DNA of 64,000 bases from an uncultured Clostridia bacterium (GTDB taxonomy: Bacteria; Bacillota; Clostridia; Christensenellales; Borkfalkiaceae): NCBI GenBank assembly GCA_944354125.1, contig CALVPT010000003.1:1-64000 (forward strand). The letters run 5' to 3'. The notes under the pieces were generated by a model. The model saw only the letters and a program-made list of their open reading frames with translations. It did no database searches and was not told where the DNA came from. A program made the translations under genes and the position numbers. Below, piece by piece: positions 25,216 to 33,200 of the stretch; position 1 is the first letter of the stretch; each line of letters begins with the position of its first letter.

Positions 25216-25649
25216 ATGACAGACAGGGCGGATTTTTAATATCCAAGATAAAGGCGATAGGCGGACGCAGATTCGACAGAATTCTGCAGAAAAAGAACAT
25301 AGACGCGTTCAACGGCGCGCAGGGTAAAATCCTTTACGTGCTTTGGCAGTACGGCAGCATGACGGCAACCGAAATCTCTAAAAAGAGCGGACTTGCCAAG
25401 ACGACGCTTACCGCCATGCTGGCGAGAATGCGCGAGCAGGGGCTGGTCAGCACGGAAGAAAACAGTGACGACAAGCGCAGCGCAATAATCGCGCTTACGC
25501 CCGAGGCGGTCGGACTGAAGGACGAATACGACGCCGTGACGCGGGAAATAGAGGGCATATATTACAGGGGCTTTTCGGACGAAGAGGTCACAAGGTTTGA
25601 GGGATTTCTCGTCCGCATACTAAAAAATCTGGAGGAAGAAGATGAGTGA
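25212..25649 (+). CDS. MarR-family regulator of the radical SAM pair
   Basis: This is a 145-residue winged-helix protein. The recognition helix region is MTATEISKKSGLAKTTLTAM and the wing is EENSDDKRSAIIALTPEA (the D-x-R of MarR wings). The N- and C-terminal helices should form the dimer. It is sandwiched between two radical SAM genes with 4 bp and 8 bp overlaps, as in the known mobile-pair cassette. It probably binds the inverted repeat at 24464-24500 and represses the operon until a ligand is met. Confidence 0.9.
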   Translation: MNDRQGGFLISKIKAIGGRRFDRILQKKNIDAFNGAQGKILYVLWQYGSMTATEISKKSGLAKTTLTAMLARMREQGLVSTEENSDDKRSAIIALTPEAVGLKDEYDAVTREIEGIYYRGFSDEEVTRFEGFLVRILKNLEEEDE

Positions 25650-26526
25650 CGGCGTAAAGATTGAGCATATAAATGTAAAGACGGTGCTGACAAAATCCAA
25701 CCTGCCCATAGCGGGGTATTCGGTAAACCCGTATGTCGGCTGTACGCACGCATGCAGGTATTGCTATGCCTGTTTCATGAAGAGGTTTACGGGGCACGAG
25801 GAGCCGTGGGGCACATTTCTGGACGTCAAGCACTGGGAGGCAATAAAAAATCCGCGCAAGTACGACGGTCAGACAATGATAGTCGGCTCGGTCACGGATG
25901 CATATAATCCCGAGGAAGAGCAATTCTGCCGCACTCGCGCCTTTCTCGGGCAGATGAAGGGGAGCAGGATAAACCTCATAATAACCACGAAATCCGACCT
26001 GGTATTGCGGGATCTCGACCTGATAAAGACCTTCCCGTCGCCGCTCGTCAGCTGGTCTGTCAATACTCTGGACGAAAATTTCAAGAACGATATGGACAAG
26101 GCGGTGTCCATAGAGCGGCGCATAGCGGCTATGAAGAGATGTCACGAGGAGGGCATACGCACTACCTGCTTCATTTCGCCCATATTCCCGGGGATAACCG
26201 AGGTGTTTGACATTATAGAGCGCATAAAGGACTTCTGCGACTATATATGGCTGGAAAACCTCAATCTTCGCGGCAATTTCAAGGCGGATATAATGGCATA
26301 CATAGGCGAAAAATATCCCGACCTTGTGCCGCTGTATCGCCAGATTTACGGCCAAAACGATATGACGTACTGGCGCGTTCTGGATAGTAAGGTGGCGGAA
26401 TATGCCGCCGAGAACGGCTTTATGTATGTAATCGACGAGGAACCTTTCCTGCGCAATCCTACGGGAAAACCCATAATAATCAACTACTTCTATCATTCGC
26501 AGATAAAACAGTCTGCAAAAAAATAA
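25642..26526 (+). CDS. Radical SAM mobile pair protein B
   Basis: This is a 294-residue protein. The cluster motif is CTHACRYC (Cys34, Cys38, Cys41), inside NPYVGCTHACRYCYACFMKR. TMIVGSVTDAYNPEEEQF and the following LITTKSDLVLRDLDL resemble the SplB/Rv2578c-like radical SAM branch. It overlaps the MarR gene by 8 bp. It forms the second enzyme of the mobile pair; substrate and product are unknown. No terminator is evident directly after it, but direct repeats follow. Confidence 0.88.
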   Translation: MSDGVKIEHINVKTVLTKSNLPIAGYSVNPYVGCTHACRYCYACFMKRFTGHEEPWGTFLDVKHWEAIKNPRKYDGQTMIVGSVTDAYNPEEEQFCRTRAFLGQMKGSRINLIITTKSDLVLRDLDLIKTFPSPLVSWSVNTLDENFKNDMDKAVSIERRIAAMKRCHEEGIRTTCFISPIFPGITEVFDIIERIKDFCDYIWLENLNLRGNFKADIMAYIGEKYPDLVPLYRQIYGQNDMTYWRVLDSKVAEYAAENGFMYVIDEEPFLRNPTGKPIIINYFYHSQIKQSAKK

Positions 26527-26590
26527 GTTTACTCTATTTCAGGCAAATTGCTCGCAGCATATGCCGCATTTAATGCGTTAACATATGCCG

Positions 26591-26655
26591 TAACTGAGGC
26601 ATATACGGGCACCAATGCCTGAAATGTCAATAACTGAGGCATATATGGGCACCAA
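26591..26655. repeat. 25 bp direct repeat, two copies 40 bp apart
   Basis: TAACTGAGGCATATACGGGC plus five more bases occurs at 26591-26615 and 26631-26655 with one mismatch. The first copy also forms an ATATGCC/GGCATAT hairpin with upstream sequence. It resembles a REP-type intergenic element. Confidence 0.65.
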
Positions 26656-26687
26656 ATCGATTGCCCCCGTAATATGCGGCAAACATA

Positions 26688-26728
26688 AAGCCGTAGCCCC
26701 TCCCCGAATCGGAAAGGGGCTACGGCTC
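26688..26728. terminator. Hairpin terminator after the HxlR remnant
   Basis: AGCCGTAGCCCC and GGGGCTACGGCT form a 12 bp stem between the radical SAM cassette and the truncated regulator. It can act on both strands. Confidence 0.8.
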
Positions 26729-26732
26729 TGTC

Positions 26733-26855
26733 TTATACTCGTTGTCTGTTTTTGTCGCCCCACTCGCACATGCCGTCGAGTATGGGCATAAGCGACTTTC
26801 CTCGCTCCGACAAGCTGTATTCTCTCTGCGTGGGCGGAAGGGAAATTTCAGGCAA
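26733..26855 (-). pseudogene. 3' remnant of an HxlR-family regulator
   Basis: The minus strand reads PPTQREYSLSERGKSLMPIL then DGMCEWGDKNRQRV and stop: the characteristic C-terminal end of HxlR-type winged-helix regulators. The DNA-binding N-terminal two thirds are absent. Upstream of the 'PP' the frame runs antisense into a flavoprotein remnant. HxlR genes often stand divergent to flavin reductase genes, so a deletion that removed both 5' halves and the shared promoter explains this arrangement. Confidence 0.7.
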
Positions 26856-27054
26856 AAAGTGCGCGCTCATAGCCTGCTGCGAAGAGGACGACATGAGCGT
26901 ACTTGACGGGGTGCGCATTCCGTATGAGCGCACGGTTGCGCTCCTGAAGTGGAAGAGCGTAGGCGAGGTGCTCGTACCTGGCGTTCTCAATCGCGGCGAC
27001 ATAGACAAGACGGACGGCTGTGCTGAGGCCGCCGGACTCGCCAAGGCGTTTTAA
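26850..27054 (+). pseudogene. 3' remnant of a flavodoxin-like NAD(P)H/FMN reductase
   Basis: The plus strand reads GKKCALIACCEEDDMSVLDG, then EVLVPGVLNRGDIDKTDG and a short helix to the stop. This is the C-terminal third of flavodoxin-fold iron-sulfur flavoprotein/NADPH-dependent FMN reductases. The FMN-binding N-terminal half is missing. The codons before position 26850 are the reverse complement of the HxlR remnant and are not real coding sequence in this frame. Hence it is a truncated gene created by a deletion at about 26845-26860. Confidence 0.7.
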
Positions 27055-27101
27055 GACCCTGACGACAGATTCGCGGTAAGGTGGGCGGATAAAATTTTTA
27101 A

Positions 27102-27139
27102 GCGGGGCGCGTGCGGAAATTTTCCGCACGCGCCCCTTT
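27102..27139. terminator. Terminator after the flavoprotein remnant
   Basis: GGGGCGCGTGCGGAAA and TTTCCGCACGCGCCCC form a long GC-rich stem followed by TTTA. Confidence 0.85.
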
Positions 27140-27212
27140 AATTGCCGCATATGTCGGCACCAACGCGGTCAGACCAGGTGAATAAAAGCTCCGTATTTTT
27201 TTCGCGCTGCGT

Positions 27213-27241
27213 TTGACAGCGCGGACGGTTAGTGGTAAAAT
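27213..27241 (+). promoter_or_regulatory. Promoter of the patatin-like gene
   Basis: TTGACA at 27213-27218 and TAAAAT at 27236-27241 with a 17 bp spacer. The -10 box ends only 6 bp before the ATG, so transcription should begin at or next to the start codon. Confidence 0.7.
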
Positions 27242-27247
27242 TTAAGC

Positions 27248-28111
27248 ATGAATACTAACAAAGATACGCATATAAAGACGGCGATAATCGACGTCGGCGG
27301 CGGCATGAGGGGAATCTATGCCGCAGGCGCGCTCGATACCTGCCTGGAGGGAGGAATTAACTTCGACCTCGGGATAGGCGTTTCGGCAGGCAGCGCCAAC
27401 ATTGCTTCATTTCTCGCACGGCAGAGGGGCAGAAATTTCGTGTTCTATACCGACTATGCCCTGCGCAAGGAGTATATGAGCCTGCTGAACTTCATATTCA
27501 GAAAGAACTACGTCAATCTCGACTATGCCTACGGCACGCTGAGCAAGGCGGACGGCGAATACCCCATTGACTATCCAGCTATGGTCGCAAATCCCATGGA
27601 CTATATGGTAGTCGCTACGGATGCGAATACGGGACTTCCCAGATATTTCGGCAAGGGCGACATTTCGCAGGATAACTACGATACCCTCAAGGCGTCGAGT
27701 ACGTTGCCGCTCGTCAACCAGCCCTATCATATAGGCGGAATTCCCTATTATGACGGCGCCCTTTCCGACCCCGTGCCCGTACAGAAGGCCCTTGATATGG
27801 GCTGCGAAAAGATAGTGCTGCTGCTTACAAAGCCGCGCGGTTTCCGCCGCAAGGCCTCGCACGATGCCAAGGCTGCCGAAAGGCTTTCAAGGAAATTCCC
27901 CCTCGCTGCGGAGGGGCTCAGACTGCGTGCCGAGCGGTATAACGGCGCGCTCGACCTCGCAGAAAGGCTGGCAAAAGAGGGCAGACTGCTCATAGTCGCC
28001 CCCGACGATACATGCGGAGTGGATACGCTGACGCGCGACAAGGACAACCTCGTCAGGCTTTACAATAAGGGGCTTGAAGACGGCAGGGAAATTATTTCGT
28101 TCATGTCCTGA
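27248..28111 (+). CDS. Patatin-like phospholipase
   Basis: This is a 287-residue protein. The oxyanion-hole motif is GGGMRG (17-22), the nucleophile Ser46 is in GVSAGSA, and the catalytic Asp is in YYDGALSDPVP (about 169). These form the Ser-Asp dyad of the patatin/RssA-YjjU family, which hydrolyses acyl lipids. It has no signal peptide, so it is cytosolic or membrane-associated. No ribosome-binding site is seen, and the promoter -10 box lies 6 bp before the ATG, suggesting a leaderless message. The YbaK gene follows after 33 bp with its own ribosome-binding site. Confidence 0.93.
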   Translation: MNTNKDTHIKTAIIDVGGGMRGIYAAGALDTCLEGGINFDLGIGVSAGSANIASFLARQRGRNFVFYTDYALRKEYMSLLNFIFRKNYVNLDYAYGTLSKADGEYPIDYPAMVANPMDYMVVATDANTGLPRYFGKGDISQDNYDTLKASSTLPLVNQPYHIGGIPYYDGALSDPVPVQKALDMGCEKIVLLLTKPRGFRRKASHDAKAAERLSRKFPLAAEGLRLRAERYNGALDLAERLAKEGRLLIVAPDDTCGVDTLTRDKDNLVRLYNKGLEDGREIISFMS

Positions 28112-28144
28112 CGGCGTTCAGCTATGCGATTTACGGAGGCGGAT

Positions 28145-28606
28145 ATGACTAAGACTAACGCAATGCGGATATTGGAAAAGGAAGGCGTTGAGTACAGGGT
28201 ATATACCTACGACGGCGGCGCCCTTTCGGGCGTGGAGGTCGCCGCGGCTCTCGGCGAGGACGTCGACAGAGTGTATAAGACGCTGGTAACGACGGCAGGC
28301 CCGGGTAAATTCTACGTGTTTGTAATACCCGTCGCCGCCGAGCTCGACCTCAAAAAGGCGGCAAAGGCGGCAGGCGAAAAGGCAGTTGAAATGCTGCCGC
28401 AGAAACAGCTTTTGCCGACTACTGGTTACATTCACGGCGGCTGTTCGCCCGTCGGCATGAAAAAGCTCTTTCCCACGTTTTTCGACAGCTCTGCCGAGGG
28501 TAAAATGATATTCGTCAGCGGCGGCAAGGTGGGCATGCAGGTAGAGCTGGAAAGCGCCCGCCTTATAGGTCTTACGGGCGGTAAATTTGTCGATTTGGTC
28601 AGATAA
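28145..28606 (+). CDS. ybaK: Cys-tRNA(Pro)/aminoacyl-tRNA deacylase, YbaK/EbsC type
   Basis: This is a 153-residue protein from the ATG at 28145, which follows ACGGAGGCGG (an in-frame ATG at 28124 has no site). The fold-defining motifs are present: VYKTLVT with the conserved Lys, then the GYIHGGCSPVGMKK loop that lines the tRNA acceptor pocket, and FVSGGKVGMQVEL near the end. It removes Cys wrongly attached to tRNA-Pro, in trans to ProRS. It is probably co-transcribed with the patatin gene and ends at a strong terminator. Confidence 0.93.
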   Translation: MTKTNAMRILEKEGVEYRVYTYDGGALSGVEVAAALGEDVDRVYKTLVTTAGPGKFYVFVIPVAAELDLKKAAKAAGEKAVEMLPQKQLLPTTGYIHGGCSPVGMKKLFPTFFDSSAEGKMIFVSGGKVGMQVELESARLIGLTGGKFVDLVR

Positions 28607-28667
28607 ATAATTGTCTTGAATGGCGCATGACGGGCGGAAATTTTCTGCCCCGTTTTACTTTTTTTTC

Positions 28668-28704
28668 GGTCTGCGGACTTGTGTCCGCAGACCCTGTTTT
28701 TTTG
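28668..28704 (+). terminator. ybaK terminator
   Basis: GGTCTGCGGA and TCCGCAGACC arms with a short loop, followed by CTGTTTTTTT. Confidence 0.9.
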
Positions 28705-28828
28705 CAATAAAATAAGCCTTTCTTATATTTCCGAATACAGGTAAAAGTCGTGCTTATTTCTTTCCCTAAACAGTATAAAATTTCACACATTTTGCGTTCA
28801 TATTTTTCATGAATGGTAAAATAAGCTA

Positions 28829-28857
28829 TTGACAAAACAGACAATTTATTATAGAAT
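28829..28857 (+). promoter_or_regulatory. Promoter of the L15-like gene and perhaps of the giant adhesin
   Basis: TTGACA at 28829-28834 and TAGAAT at 28852-28857, spacer 17 bp. Confidence 0.7.
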
Positions 28858-29012
28858 ATCATTGATAGACTATATATATAATGGTAATATCAGTTTTCGG
28901 CGTGAAGAACGCGCCGTTCCGACATAAAAAGACAGGCGCGGAAAAGCACTGAATTTGTCGGCGGCGAATTATAATGCACAGGACAAAATATCTTTAATTA
29001 AGGGTGGAAAAA

Positions 29013-30116
29013 ATGGCTAATATCGTAAATCTGTTCGGGTATCACACAATCAGCTTTGACACGCAGGGCGGCTATCCCGTAAAGCCCATACATAAAAGGC
29101 GCAGTCAGCTCGTCATAATGCCCAAGGCCGAAAGACCCGGTTATGTCTTCGGCGGATGGTTTTTCGATAAGGAATGTACGCGCCCCGCGCTCATTTCCAC
29201 TATGCCGAGGGAGAACGTAAAGGTATATGCCAGGTGGAACGTCATTCTGCCCTTCACCGCAGAGGACGAGAAGAAGCCGCAGTTCTTTCTCCCCGCCGAG
29301 GCGACTTCGGTCCCTCACCCCAAGAGCTTTCTGAAACAGCTCAAGGAGGGGGCGAACGTAAACAAGGATACATATACTAATCTGTGCGCATATCTTCTGG
29401 GGCACAGGGGCGTGCGCGTGCGCTATACCCGCCGCGAGGCGCTCTTCCGCGTAAAAAAGCAGGAACTTTTGAGGGTAACGGTAAGGGGCAACGCCTTAAG
29501 AATCTATTACGCCCTCGACCCCGACGCGTACGAACAGAAGACATATCATCATCGCCGTGCCGAAAAGAAGTGGGCGCAGGCGACGCCGTTGCAGCTTACG
29601 GTACGCAGCAACCGCAGCCGCAAGTATGCAATGAAGTTCGCGCAGGAAATAGTTTCGGCTATGCAGCTTCAGCCCAGGCGCAACTATACGCCGCTCGATT
29701 ATCAGACATACGTGCTTGCGCGCGGCGGAAATGCGCTTACCAAGGCAGGGCGCAGCGAGCTCATAGTTGAAAAGATAAACGTGCAGGACGTCGGGGTGCT
29801 TTCGGATGCCGATGCCCGCGCAATGCAGGAGACAAAGCTTGTTCCCCCGACGGATGGGGACGAGAAGATTGTGACAGTCGCCATAAGTACCCTTTCGGAG
29901 CATTTCCCCGACGGCGTCAGGGTAAATCTTGCGGCGCTCAAGCGCAAGAAACTCATTGCCGAGGACGCTACGGGATTCAGGGTAGTGGGCAAGAACACGC
30001 TGGAACGCAGCCTTATTGTTACGGCAAACGCCTTCAATCTCAGCGCGCTCAAGATGATACTTCTTACGGGCGGCAGGGCGATAGCGCTCAAGGAGGACGA
30101 CTCGCTTTCAACCTGA
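29013..30116 (+). CDS. Cytosolic InlB-repeat protein with an L15-like C-terminal domain
   Basis: This is a 367-residue protein from the ATG at 29013 after AAGGGTGG; a GTG at 29004 overlaps that site. It has no signal peptide or membrane helix. Residues about 8-70 are one InlB B-type repeat (ISFDTQGGYPV to STMPRENVKVYARW). Residues about 100-230 resemble an uncharacterised domain seen in clostridial proteins (RVTVRGNALRIYYALDPDAY). The last about 75 residues (FPDGVRVNLAALKRKKLI, then FRVVGKNTLERSLIVTANAF and a helix to GGRAIAL) align by eye with the C-terminal fold of ribosomal protein L15. It is not L15 itself. The 142 bp gap to the giant adhesin gene has no clear terminator. Confidence 0.75.
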   Translation: MANIVNLFGYHTISFDTQGGYPVKPIHKRRSQLVIMPKAERPGYVFGGWFFDKECTRPALISTMPRENVKVYARWNVILPFTAEDEKKPQFFLPAEATSVPHPKSFLKQLKEGANVNKDTYTNLCAYLLGHRGVRVRYTRREALFRVKKQELLRVTVRGNALRIYYALDPDAYEQKTYHHRRAEKKWAQATPLQLTVRSNRSRKYAMKFAQEIVSAMQLQPRRNYTPLDYQTYVLARGGNALTKAGRSELIVEKINVQDVGVLSDADARAMQETKLVPPTDGDEKIVTVAISTLSEHFPDGVRVNLAALKRKKLIAEDATGFRVVGKNTLERSLIVTANAFNLSALKMILLTGGRAIALKEDDSLST

Positions 30117-30258
30117 CGGGTCGGACGATAAAATATTGACATATTTAAAGACGATTGCTCCGTATATCGCAAGGTATGCGGGGTAAACGCTCTTAAAAAG
30201 GCAGGCGCTTAAATTGCGCCGCATATAGATAAAGACAAATACTGACTGAGAGTTAATT

Positions 30259-33200
30259 ATGAAAACTACATTAAAATCAAGGCTCAGAAGCATTATAATA
30301 CTCGGGTTCATAGTTGTTGCGTCGCTGTTCATCTCGATGTGGCAACTTTTCGGCCTGCACGGAATAAGTGCGGGGGCGGCGTATACTCAGGCTACCGACA
30401 TTGCCACCGCCATGAACGAAGCGGCGTCCGACTGGAAGACAAAGACAGATATAGAAGTCGGAGATGAAACCAATCAGAACGGCTCTGTGGTGACTATAAA
30501 TAGTTCGATTGTAAGCGGTGGTATTGTCGTCCCTACGGGCGCACAGGTTACAATCGACTCCGTAGAGCCGTCTGTTCAGCGCGAACTTGAAAATGATGCT
30601 ACGTACTCACAGCTTATTTTTGACGTTCCCGTAACAGTTTCGGCGGAGTCTGTCCTCACAATAAATACCGACGTCGTATTCCGCGGCGGAGTCGAGGTCT
30701 ATGGTACGCTTATTATTGGCGGCATGGCGTTCAATCAGAGCTCAATGCTCATTGCCAACAAGGCAAATTCCTATGCTGAAATAGACAGTCAGGGCGTCAT
30801 AGTCAAGGGCTCGCTCAACAACGATGCCGTAAGGAACGGTTCTATTCAAATAAATGAAGGAGCCACTCTTACCATTGCCGAAAGTACGGAGACATCTTAT
30901 ACCGATGCCGACGGCGATAAGAATTTTTCCAACCATGACGGCGGAGCTCTCTTCTTAAAGGCGGAGGCGGACGGCACGTCGCTCGGACTTACGGTGGACG
31001 GCAATATTGCAAACGGCGGCAGTATCATAAATGGCGGCAGTATCATATATGAGAGCGGCGCTACGTGGTCAGGAAAACATGTAATCGGCGACGGAGCTAT
31101 AGTTTCTGCTGCGTTTATAAGCGATTTTGATGTTGAAGATGCGAATAATAATCGACGACAAGGTCTTTTTTATTCGCTTTCAAACACCGTGGCTGTGTTT
31201 TATGATGAAGCAGGGGATGGTACTTTGCTTGATATATCCATTGCACAAACAGGTAAAGTTAGGGAATGGCCTTGGGAGAGTTGGACTGCCGAGCCGATTA
31301 GTCTGAATGAGGTCACTCTGCTTTCGTTTGGCAGAACAATTATAACCAGTCTAAATGATCAGTCGTATTATAGTTTGGAAGGAGAGGTAAATTTCGGCGG
31401 AGGAACGTCGGGAGGAAAGACGTTTACTCAGGGTGCGAACGAACTTATCTTCGACGGCGGCGCTCAGTGGACGCCTGGCAATGCTTCAGATTATAGCCTT
31501 AGCTTTATATCGGGGGAGGATGCTTCTGCTCATACGGCATATATGAATGAAGGTGTATACTCTTCAAGCGCGCTTATCAATGTATCTGGTACTTTGAATA
31601 CATATTCTGGCGTAAAAATATTGCATCATGAAACCCGTGCAGGTTCTGGAATAGGCGGTGGCATAAAAGTAAACAGTGAGGCAACGCTGACTATGTATGG
31701 CGGCGAAGTTGCATATAATGCTGTAACTATGTGTAATAATGACGGTGCTGGCGGAGGAATTTATCAGGCTCCAGGCTCAACTGTTAAGCTTTACAATGGA
31801 CTTGTAACTCGCAATTCTCTCGCAAATTATAATAATGATTCTGCCGATGGCGCAGGAATAGCAGTTGATGGCGGAAATGGCGTTTCTTCAGAGCTGTTTA
31901 TGTTTGGAGGAGAGGTTAGCTATAATTGTGGCGCAAATGGCAGTGAGGCGGATAAAGGTGCAGACGGTGGCGGTATGATTGCGCGCTATTCGTCCATTAC
32001 CATGTATGGCGGCTTCATATCAGGAAACTATTCCGGAGGTTCAGGCGGCGGCATGTTGCTCTGGGATTCAACTCTGACAATGTCGGGCGGAGAAATATCG
32101 GGTAACCGGGCCGGGTTTGGCGGCGGTATCGGTATGACCTCCGATAATAATCCCGCCTCCCGAATAAATGTGTCCGGTGGTACCATATCAGGTAATCAGG
32201 CTTTTTCTAATTCTTATATAGGAACAAGTGGTTATGGCGGCGGCATTTGTGTCGGTAGTGAACAGTTTCCCATAAATTCCTACGCGAATTTCAGCGGAGA
32301 TGCAGTAGTATCTGGTAACAATGCTGTGTATGGCGGAGGACTGGCTGTATATACTAAAGGAAACGTCGGTAACCGTAACACTCTTACAATGAGTGGCGGA
32401 ACGATAACCAATAATACTGCTCAGGAGCAAAAGAATGGTAGCGGCGTATATGTAAATTCTGCTACAGCTATTTCAGGTGCGCTTCTTCAGCTTTCGGGTA
32501 ATGCAACTATAGATAGTTCTAACAATGCTTCGTTCAGTATTCCTACATCTTCATCGGCTGCTCCCATAAGCGTAAGCAGAGAGCTTACGGGTTCGGGACT
32601 TGCTGCGCTTGTATATCTGGATAACCCCGGAAGTTGGACTGATAAAAATATTGTTTCATATGCGAGCGGTGTTACTGCCGACAGAAATAAATTCCTGTTG
32701 GACGATACTACATATACTTTCTATGAGGTCACTTCCAATGTAGATTATCTGAGAATTCAAAACGTAGAAAATAATCAGGACTATGTAGCGTCCATCAGTA
32801 GCAAGGGATATTATTCTTCCCTGGAAGCTGCGGTAGCTGCGGCTGCCGATGGCGATACAATTACCGTTCTGCGTTCGGCAACTATTTCGCAATCTATGCA
32901 GGTAAGCGGTAAAAACATAACCATAGTGCCCGCTTCGGGTGAGGACATTACTCTCGGCGTTGCGTCTGACTTTACCGTAACAGGTACGGGCGCTACGGAC
33001 GTAAAGTCGCTATTCATAGTCAGCGGCGGCGGTTCGCTTACGATAGGCAATAATGAAGAAAACACAAAAATTGCATTCGACGGCAACAAGTCCTCCGGCA
33101 AGGATATGTCAATGGTATATGTCGCCGGCGGCTCGTTCACGCTGGGCGAAAATGCTACGTTGCGCAACAACAATTCTACGGGTAATGCAGGTGCACTCTA

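Larger units (their letters stand above)
26527..26732. other. Intergenic region with repeats after the radical SAM cassette
   Basis: No gene is seen. It holds GCATATGCCGC-type palindromes, a 25 bp direct repeat present twice and a strong hairpin terminator at 26688-26728. Confidence 0.6.
28607..29012. other. Intergenic region before the L15-like protein gene
   Basis: It holds the ybaK terminator, an AT-rich spacer, a consensus promoter at 28829-28857 and a leader of about 150 nt with a small GGCG hairpin near 28899-28917. No gene or known riboswitch was recognised. Confidence 0.6.

Noticed and set aside
25588..26496. 302-codon minus-strand frame opposite the radical SAM B gene
   Set aside because: The plus strand encodes a clear radical SAM enzyme; the opposite frame is a GC-driven shadow.
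26591..26655. Two-copy 25 bp repeat as a minimal CRISPR
   Set aside because: Only two copies with a 15 bp spacer and no cas genes; it fits a REP-like element better.
29013..30116. Calling the protein a ribosomal subunit because of its L15-like end
   Set aside because: It has an InlB repeat and another domain, lacks the L15 N-terminal part and lies outside any ribosomal operon.
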